From: Siphonodentalium dalli
Taxonomy: Eukaryota > Mollusca > Scaphopoda > Gadilida > Siphonodentaliidae
NCBI GenBank assembly: GCA_032622095.1
Contig: CP136063.1
Coordinates: 116,954,723-117,018,722 of the forward strand
Direction: 5' to 3'
DNA: 64,000 bases
In this document: positions 56,401 through 64,000 of the stretch, piece after piece
Layout of the letters: the number at the start of each line of letters is the position of its first letter
How positions within the stretch are numbered: position 1 is the stretch's first letter
Position numbers and translations under genes: made by a program
Notes under the pieces: model-generated
What the model saw: only the letters and a program-made list of their open reading frames with translations
Database searches by the model: none
What the model was told of the DNA's origin: nothing

Positions 56401-57262
56401 GATCACGTCCTGAAATCAAGATGGGCTATGTCCGACCCTAAAATTAATCTTGAGGAACACTCAAATAAATTCTGCAAACACCCTGGAGGGGGTCGACTTC
56501 CCCTCCACGCCACTTCCAGAGACAATTTCAAGAGGCTCCCCGAAGTGCTAATTCAACCGGAATAATTTCCGACTTGGCCCGGGTACGGATGACATGAGGG
56601 GTGTTCAATCCCTTCAACTTTGCTGGCTTTACCAACACATTGTATAAAACATACTTTTGGGTCGTCATACGCCAAGTGCAAAATTGGCAAAACATACTCA
56701 CTAAGATGTGCATTTAGTTAAATAGTAAAATCATCTAATAATGGACAGCTTCACACTGTAGCCACACAACCGACTCGGGGTATAATAATTTGTTGAGCGA
56801 CTATAATTCTAGAAATTTTGACACTTTTGTGGTTTTCCCCAGTAAGATAGAACCCTTATTAGCCCCAATATTTGCATCATTTTTAGTGAGAACCTCCATC
56901 CAGAAGCATGGAATCTCCAATGGAGACCAATCAGACCATATATATTTTCGCTACACTTTAGTTTCCCCAATAGTAATGTTTATTTAAGTCTAAATGATTG
57001 CCATGAATCACTACCATCAGAGGAAAATCATTCTGACGTGAGTGGCAATCTATTATCACCATGTCTCCCAAGGGGGCGACTGGCGGAATGTGGGGGAACC
57101 CGTGGGTAAACTCCCAGGCTGGTGATATGTGATTAACACCGGGGTCTGGCATCCACGGATGGCCTGGTGGTGGTAGATATATACCACCAGATATATTTGG
57201 TTGGGGGTTGGTGTTGTTGAAACCAACCAACACCAGTTTGTGCCGCACCATATCCGTGACAC
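56400..57262 (-). other. Possible exonic remnants upstream of the TatD-like gene
   Basis: The minus strand holds a Pro/Gly/His-rich frame of 97 codons (56958-57251, with PPPGHPWMPDPG and a DCHSRQNDFPLMVVIHGNH stretch) and a shorter protein-like stretch near 56528-56660. Composition is less AT-biased than the flanks. They could be N-terminal coding remnants of the same TATDN2-like gene or of another copy. No splice sites or family match are established. Confidence 0.3.
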
Positions 57263-57539
57263 CCTGGGTGGAAGGGCCCAGTTAACGGCGTTGGACCTGG
57301 CGGCTGACTAAACAGCTTGAGTGTATCATGAATTGACCAACATCAGTTTGAACCGCATCATATTCTTGACACCATGGGTTGAAATGTGGATATGATGGCT
57401 GGCTACTTTGCTGTTATGGCCACATTTGTTCTGAGAACCAGCATTAAGATAGCTATGACATGTATGACATGGTGGTGCTGGTATACTCAGTTGTGATGGT
57501 ATATGATATGATACATGTGGACCTGCTGAGGTTCAGTCT

Positions 57540-58120
57540 ACATGAACTACTGGTGGGTGCAGAGGTATTTGGCGGTACAACTGCTGCAACCACGAGTGTC
57601 GAACTGACATTCACAGTAGCTGGCGCTTGGCCAAAACTGTTTATGGACCTGTTGTATCAGGTTACCAGAGTTACCAGAAATGGTAGCCTGGGTGTAAACA
57701 TGAACAATTTGCACGGGAGGTATTCGCCACTCGGGTGCATGGGTGTCCTGCTAAAGTGTAGTGTACATGTAACTACTGGTGGGTGCAAACGTATTTGGTG
57801 GTACAGATGCTAGAGCCACGACTGCCGAACTGACATTCACAGTAGCTGGCGCTTGGCCAAAAAGGTTTATGGACCTGTTGTATCAGGTTACCATAGTTAC
57901 CAAAAATGGTAGCCTGGATGGGAACAGGAACAATTTGCACGGGAGGTATTCGCCACTCGGGTGCATGAGTGTCCAGCTAAGTTCCAACGTAGCTCATTGG
58001 CATATATGTGGCCTGGGGTACAACTGCCGGTGCTACAACATTCGAATTAACAGTAATTGCAGCAGGCGCTTGGCCATAAAAGGTATATGGTGCCGATGCC
58101 GTAACCCTTGGCTGAAACCA
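57540..58120. repeat. Tandem repeat, about 226 bp, three copies
   Basis: The landmark GC(T/A)GGCGCTTGGCCA starts at 57619, 57845 and 58062, giving spacings of 226 and 217 bp. The first two copies are close and the third is diverged. In minus-strand translation the units give Val/Ala/Thr/Pro-rich peptides. Confidence 0.82.
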
Positions 58121-58189
58121 TTTAAAAGGTCTGTCAAAAGTAACAGCCGGTCAGATGGTGCAATGGGGTCGGGCTAATAATGGCTTGGG

Positions 58190-59530
58190 CCACTGAAACA
58201 GCCGAAGCTGCTTGTGTCCCACTTGAATGGAACCCTAGCTCGCCTTGTGCCAGTGAAACAACCAAAGTTGCTGGTGCCACAGCCCGAGTAGTCATTTCCA
58301 TCTTTGGAGCCATAGTTGAGATAGGCCAATACCCATAAACCAGTTTTCAGCCAAGGAACCCTCAGCGGGGCGATTGATGTCGATCAATGCTAACTGGTCT
58401 TTGGATTGCTTAAATATCCAAGGTTATTTGCCATCATAGCTGAATTATCTCAGCGGCTAGGCGGGGACCAATATGGGGTATGTTTTCGCTATGAAAACCG
58501 TCATATTGACCCATAATTATTAAGCTATAAATTATTCTGGAAATTCCTCCAAACATTTTGGACTATGAAAGCGCTGAGCAAAATAGTTATCAACAGGTTC
58601 CCTAGAATTTATGCTAATAGAAACTGCTCTCTATTTTATCAACATCTCTCAATAGAAAACACTTAAATTTATCTAATAAGCATTTTTACCAACCCATTCC
58701 CATGTTTTCAATAAGAAAGAGGTAAGTAAGTTTTCCTTACGAAAATGCTAAATAAAATACTATTGTCAACAATTTCCCATAGTTTAGACGAAATGGAGAC
58801 TGCTCAATATCTTATCAACATCTATTTTATCAGAATTTATAACACTTTCCCATTGTTGTCAACAAGAAAGGCTAGTAAGTTTTACTACGAAAACGCTAAA
58901 CAAAATATCGACAATTTCCCATTGAATATATTCGATATGTTTATGAGAACGCTAAAAATTTTTATCAACATTTCCAAGCAGAACATACTAAATTTAAATT
59001 TAACTTTTGAAAAGTTCTCCAAAATTCTCTAAGAAAATGCACGCTTTTACCAACACCTCCAATTAGAAAACATTGATTTCTCCAATAAGAAAATGCTAGG
59101 TACATGTATGGCAACTATGAGAACTTGGAGTGCCTTGTGCTACGGAAACAACCGAAGTTGCTTGAGGCAGGAGGGCGGGAAATCTTGGAATGCTTTGAAT
59201 TTGGGCCACGCGAACAACCCAAGTTGCTTGAAGCCCAAATAAAACAGACAATTTCCCCGAAATGCATAGAACCACGAGAACAACTGAAAAGTTGCTTAAG
59301 GCCCAATATTTGCTTGAGGCCCAATGGCTGGGAATACTTTGAATTTGAGCAACGAGAACAACCGAAGTTGCATGAGGCACAATTTAACCAGATAATCTCC
59401 CCGAAATACAATTAGCCACGAGAACAACTGGAAAGTTGCTTGAGGCCCCATATTTACTTGAGGCCCAATGGCTTGAACTTTTTTTATTGCATTGAGCCAC
59501 GGGAACAAACAAGTTGCTTGAGGCCCAAAT
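58190..59530. repeat. Degenerate repeats, partly protein-like on the minus strand
   Basis: AACAACCGAAGTTGCTTGAGGC-type units (58200-58270 and 59140-59520). In minus translation they yield recurring decapeptides such as QATSVVSVAQ, HATSVVLVAQ and PATLVVSLAQ. Between them (58600-59090) are AT-rich units around CAATAGAAAACA. May descend from a repetitive coding region. Confidence 0.45.
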
Positions 59531-60185
59531 AGTATGTGGGGGGGGCATCTTTGCCAATTCAAATGTTAACTTAATTTCGACCGGGATTAACCACTCTGAT
59601 CTCAGTTTACCCTTTCCAATTTGAGCCCTGTGTGAAGGCGATCATTCAAAGGGTACCAGTTTGTCAGCTAGTTTCCCTGGCATTACATAAATGTTGACTA
59701 TTATTCCATTTGAAAATCAAAATCTGGGACCATAGTTAATTCGATGATATCAGCAGTATTGACATTAACCTTAAAACCATTTCGCGTTCACGTAGGTGAT
59801 GGCTCACAATTTGTAGGTAGTGGGGGTATTTACAGTTTTTATTAACAAATGACTGAATTTTACAGGTAGGGCTACTACATGTACATGTGTAATCATTTGC
59901 TTTCCCCTTGTCAAATTCTACTAATTTTTCCCATTCGAATCTCATTGGAACCAATTATTAACTTCAAACCCAGAGGCTGGTCATCTAAGATCAACGAGAT
60001 CCCACTACTCTTCACTTCTATGAAACGTGGGATTTGTGCCAAGTCGTTTTTTTGACAAGTAGGACACATCCCGACTCTTGTGAAGAATATCAGCCGCTAT
60101 AAGAGGGCTGACATGTGGAAGATTCTGTAATGCAGCATTACCTGCCGAATTTATACAAATTCTGTCCCTATTATAGTAATTGGTT
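59531..60185. other. Non-coding stretch
   Basis: Nothing recognised. Confidence 0.4.
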
Positions 60186-60189
60186 TTAA

Positions 60190-60709
60190 AGATGGATTAT
60201 CTCTTTAAATAACAAATTTTAAATAGTTGCGTGGGTATAAAATAATAGATATGAACTGAAGACCTATGTCCGGAAAAGCTTGTATCAATTAATATTGATT
60301 TTATTTCGAATATTAAATCGGGCCCGTTTATGTTACTATTTTTAGAACCGACCATACGGATGAGACCGTATTGCGATATAGAGCATTGGGCTGTTACTAC
60401 GGCTACGCAACGAATGTGAAATGTCACAGATTGGTTGTTTGTATTGTTTTGTTCCACAGATATAAGCGATAATGAGTATAATTAACGTTTATTTGTGACA
60501 AAATTGCACAATATAATTTCTGGTCTCTGTTAACAGTAACCACTGTTGTTCGTTAGCTGAACAAACACACCTTTTTAGACCAGAAAATATTCGAAATAAA
60601 ATTAATATTAATCGATAGAAGCATTTCCGGACAGGAGTCTTCGATTCAAATCTAATATTTTATACCCCGGTAACTATATAATACATGTTTACAAAGAGAT
60701 AATCCACAT
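60190..60709. mobile_element. TTAA-flanked palindromic MITE, second family
   Basis: AGATGGATTATCTC at the left and GAGATAATCCACAT at the right, flanked by TTAA (60186-60189, 60710-60713). Arms remain complementary through TCCGGAAA(A/T)GCTT and ATTTTATTTCGAATATT. Different ends from the AGGTACTC family; again Kolobok- or piggyBac-like by target site. Confidence 0.8.
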
Positions 60710-60713
60710 TTAA

Positions 60714-61416
60714 CACCAGAAAATGTTCACTAGGAATGTTCTAAGCAATTCTACCAACAATTCCCAGTAGAAAACATTCCAAATTTAATAACTTTAATAC
60801 TTACTTAAAGAAGACTATTTAATTAAAAATACACAATACGCGAAACAACGACAGTCAAACTACAACAAGAGCGAAATAGTTTCCATCTTCTGTCTACTTC
60901 TGTCAAATAAATTTTGAGTATCAATGATTAAGAAATTACACCCACTGGAAAACCTGTCAGAACTCAACATATGATTTTCCAGCAATAACAATGCGTGTGG
61001 CAAGTTAGGCGAGAAGAAATTTCACTTCAATAACATTTCGAATATTGGGAATATTATACGAAACAGGAAACCTGGTTGTACAATGGTGTGATTAACTTAC
61101 AAAGCAACATTCTCCACCCTTGAAGGCTGGTGGAAAATCCTAACTTATAAGCAAACATTTTCATCCCGGAAACCAAGTGAAAATTTCTAACTTTTTCTAC
61201 ACTCTTTCCCAACAAAAACGAAAACACTAGTAGCATGCCAAGCGAACAAAGCTACGAGAAGCCCTTGGAACAGGCATGGTATTAGTAATTAAAGCGAAAA
61301 AACACTTAATTACAAGGCAATAGAGAAGCCACTGCGAGACACGTGGAAATTGTGGTCATTTTTTGAATTTAATTTTCCCGCAAAAAGCATCAATTATTGA
61401 CGACAAACGCCAGTAT
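60714..61416. other. Non-coding stretch with degenerate repeats
   Basis: CCAGTAGAAAACATTCC-type units resemble those at 58.6-59.1 kb. No gene. Confidence 0.4.
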
Positions 61417-61690
61417 TGTAAAAATTAGGCGCTACTTATTAATAGCTTACAATATAATGTAATAGAAATATAATACTCACAAATCATACATGTAGAATAA
61501 ACGTCGATGGCAATGGATCATAAATCATAAATAAACAGCAATGAAATTAACAGGTGTTGTTATGAAGTCTTGTAGTTTCGGTCTGAGCTGCGGGACTTCG
61601 ATCGGCCTATTTATGTGCCGGTTACTCCGTCACTTCCGGAATCCCGCACTTCATTTATTTATAGACGAATTAGGCCATCGTCACAACATC
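61417..61690. repeat. Duplicated segment, copy 2 (copy 1 at 39261)
   Basis: Near-identical to 39261-39505, with about 30 extra bp (TGTTATGAAGTCTTG...) inserted at about 61556-61586. Confidence 0.85.
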
Positions 61691-61702
61691 ACCCCATTTC
61701 GT

Positions 61703-61901
61703 TCAGTTGGGTACCCAGATTTTTTAATTTTTCAGTTGGGTACCCAGCTTTATGCAATCTCACACAGAACCTTTCAAATGTATGAATACTTTAGCATTGT
61801 TGGCATCAGACTTATATGTCCTGCAGACTGCTTTCGTAAATGTAAATTTTATAAAAGCTGGGTACCCAACTGAAAATGTAAAAAAGCTGGATACCCAACA
61901 G
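61703..61901. mobile_element. Small MITE with doubled terminal repeats
   Basis: CAGTTGGGTACCCAG occurs twice at the left (61703, 61733) and in inverse twice at the right (ending near 61872 and 61901), giving nested inverted repeats. Confidence 0.7.
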
Positions 61902-62589
61902 ACTGAAATCATTGAAATGGGTTTACAGTGACCATCTCTACCTTACTGTCTGCCCCATAATTGAAGTTTATGGTGTTGTTATGATTAAGATAACATTGCG
62001 AACTTCACAATTAGCCTACATAAAGATTCTCAGATTTAAGGCTTGATTAAACTCCCATCTATATTAACGGGACCGACTCTCTGGGGCCGTCTTCGCGCGG
62101 GGCCGTCTTCGTCTACAGCCAGTCGTACACATGCATGGCCATCTGGCCAGGGACGTAGCGACAGGTGTGGTGTGGTATTGGGGAGGTTTCTTGGTGGAAA
62201 TTGTAAAAAAGTAGGACATTTCAGATCTGACACATCAGTAGTTAATTTCAGGACAGAAATATTATGTTGAATTTGTTGAAGATTATAATTATATTAGTGT
62301 GGAATTGTTTGTTTTTAGACCAACAGCATTGCACAGTTTCCATATTTATGTCATATGGTTGGACTATGTGGTTATGTGAACATAATCGATTAATTGCACA
62401 AAATAATGCTAACCACAGTGACTGTCACTATAGTATAAAATTGCTCGAAACGTGTTATTTATCAACAAGTTGTCGACGAAATTTGGCTTGTTTATCAACA
62501 CAAAGCCTTTTGATTTAGAGTGATCCATCTTCATCCGCAATTTGGCCCGAGGCCGATGGCTCGTCGACTTTTTACTTGGCCACTAATAA
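61902..62589. other. Non-coding stretch with GAAGACGGCCCC motif
   Basis: 62076-62120 contains two to three inverse units of the GC-rich repeat seen at 33231-33330. No gene. Confidence 0.45.
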
Positions 62590-62730
62590 GTCTCAATGGT
62601 GAAAAATAATAGATTTAGAAAATCGATATCAATAACTCTGATAGGTGGGTTCCTCGACTCGAATCAATATTTTTTACCCCCGAATCCAAATAAATAGTAA
62701 TTGAGGGGCGTTTAATCGGATTATGCATCT
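62590..62730. mobile_element. TTAA-flanked MITE, truncated copy 4
   Basis: Right half only: AAATCGATATCAATAACTCTG, GTTCCTCGACTCGAATCAA and an end CGGATTATGCATCT followed by TTAA. Diverged from copies 1-3. Confidence 0.7.
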
Positions 62731-62734
62731 TTAA

Positions 62735-63280
62735 AATCAATTATTTTTGTCATCTCTTAATAATTGTCAGATTCTATGCTAGATTTTTAAATTAATTTAA
62801 TTTTAAAAAAGTAACATTTCTTCAATGAAATCACCGAGACTTATTTCTCTCCAGAACCACCATGCTAATTAATCTGACATCGTGTGAAGGGGCCTTGGCT
62901 GGTAGGTATTTCTAATGATGAGCCATCAAAGCTCTTGAAAAACAATTCCAGTTTATTTATTTACCAGGCATGTAATCACTTTGGTGCTTACTGTATTAAA
63001 ACATATCTCATAGTCTCCATTGTGCACAAAAATTAAACAATTGTCAGTCTGTTGTGCATTGTATGTATTTCCATAGTGGCCACTGCCCAGCCCATACAAT
63101 GGAAAGTAATTAATCACCTCTTGACATGTAATACTGGCCCTAGCCTATAGTCCCGTAGGATTTTCTTGCTCTAGAGCAGACTCTATATAAATTATGTACC
63201 TTGGGTCAAGGGCTTCCAAAAAAGTTTGGGTAGACTTCGTCAAATGGTTCTCCCGTCTCCATGGCAACCGTTTTCAAAAT
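62735..63280. other. Non-coding stretch
   Basis: Nothing recognised. Confidence 0.4.
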
Positions 63281-64000
63281 GGCTGCCAAGATGTAATATT
63301 TTCACATCAGAAAGTCAATAAAGTGTTCATCCTGTCATATATGTGGAAGAGTAACAAACGTAATTATATATCAAAATATCCGTATTGATGCTACGGTTAA
63401 CATGCCTGTGTTATCTTTTCGTGTAATAGTGTACATTATCATTTTATTTTGGGTTAAATAGGCTTTTTTCGTGAATCAAACAAGTGAAAAATGGAATCCC
63501 ACTACCTAGGTAACATCTACATCTTGTTTTCGGTGGGAACATAACTAAACAATAGATGGGGGATATGTTCACATTGTGTAAGCATATTTTGGGGTATGTC
63601 AATGTTCCATGGTTCATTTTGGGGGAAAAAACATGCTTTTTTTGATAAAAAATGAGAGAATTCTGGAATCCATCACAACATGATAAGTATCATTAATTCA
63701 TGCCATTTTATAAAAATTCCCAGTTTTATTTGTTAATTATTTAAATGTTAGATCTCAGTAATAAATATAACAAAGTGTTGTTGGAATAAGACAAATTATA
63801 TGGTTACCAGGGTGATTTGTTTTGAATTAATGAAATAAGTGAAAACTGGAATCCTGTACTCTGAATAACATCACCTTTATCTCTATATAGATACTATACA
63901 CATTTATTAGTGGGCACTTATTTGAATTGAATCATGTGAAAGAGTAACACTATGAATGATATGTCAACATATTCATATTGATGCAGAAGAAAACATGTCC
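63281..64000. repeat. Degenerate satellite of about 175 bp, running out of the window
   Basis: AAGTGAAAAATGGAATCC-type landmarks recur near 63482, 63654 and 63838. GAAGAGTAACAAA / GAAAGAGTAACACTA and ATATTCATATTGATGC recur near 63345-63390 and 63938-63985. An AAAATGGCTGCCAAGATG motif is at the start. Confidence 0.55.

Noticed and set aside
1-64000. tRNA, rRNA or other structured RNA genes
   Set aside because: Strong hairpins are present, but none shows tRNA boxes or rRNA landmarks; all are better explained as fold-back repeats.

Overview
This is a window of repeat-rich animal nuclear DNA, most likely from a mollusc and plausibly a bivalve. The base composition is AT-rich, there are no bacterial-style operons, and nearly all recognisable coding sequence belongs to transposable elements or to one wrecked gene. 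The main lineage clue is a block at 18.4-19.0 kb: repeats of about 147 bp containing AAGGGCCATAACTC, then an ACGG/ACAG microsatellite, then a short hairpin. That is the layout of the bivalve 'pearl' (non-autonomous Helitron-like) elements. The species assignment is inference.

Layout. 0-3 kb: the 3' half of a non-LTR retrotransposon (RT plus zinc motif, ending in an AT tail), abutting an endonuclease-domain fragment of a second one. 3-13 kb: decayed LINE pieces at 5.8 and 11.3-12.1 kb and several DNA transposons whose ends can be placed by target-site duplication: 7227-8321 (8 bp), 8453-10833 (6 bp, with nested elements), 12137-12807 (7 bp). 13.5-19.4 kb: an inverted-repeat element filled with a 164-bp satellite, the pearl-like element and another LINE 3' end. 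20-24.4 kb: long hairpins and a Crypton-type tyrosine recombinase gene with its catalytic residues intact, split by a 923-bp transposon. 25-40 kb: mostly anonymous AT-rich DNA with MITEs, including a TTAA-flanked family with several copies, and a 485-bp unit in three tandem copies.

40.4-54.4 kb is the centre of interest. A minus-strand gene for a TatD-type metal-dependent nuclease (TATDN2-like, with an acidic N-terminus and a Cys/His motif) has several frameshifts and has been hit by two palindromic elements. One is a 5.1-kb fold-back element with 3-bp duplications. The other is a 6.0-kb Polinton/Maverick deletion derivative with AG...CT ends and a perfect 6-bp duplication. Removing either element together with one duplication keeps the TatD codon phase. 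The Polinton derivative keeps small genes: duplicated C2H2 proteins in its inverted repeats, a PC4-like single-strand DNA-binding protein, and a small basic protein with an LAGG site resembling adenoviral-protease cleavage sites. It lacks polymerase, integrase, ATPase and major capsid genes.

54.4-64 kb holds low-complexity and tandem repeats, a second family of TTAA-flanked palindromic MITE, second copies of repeats seen at 3, 33 and 39 kb, and a degenerate satellite. No intact host gene, tRNA, rRNA or CRISPR was recognised.
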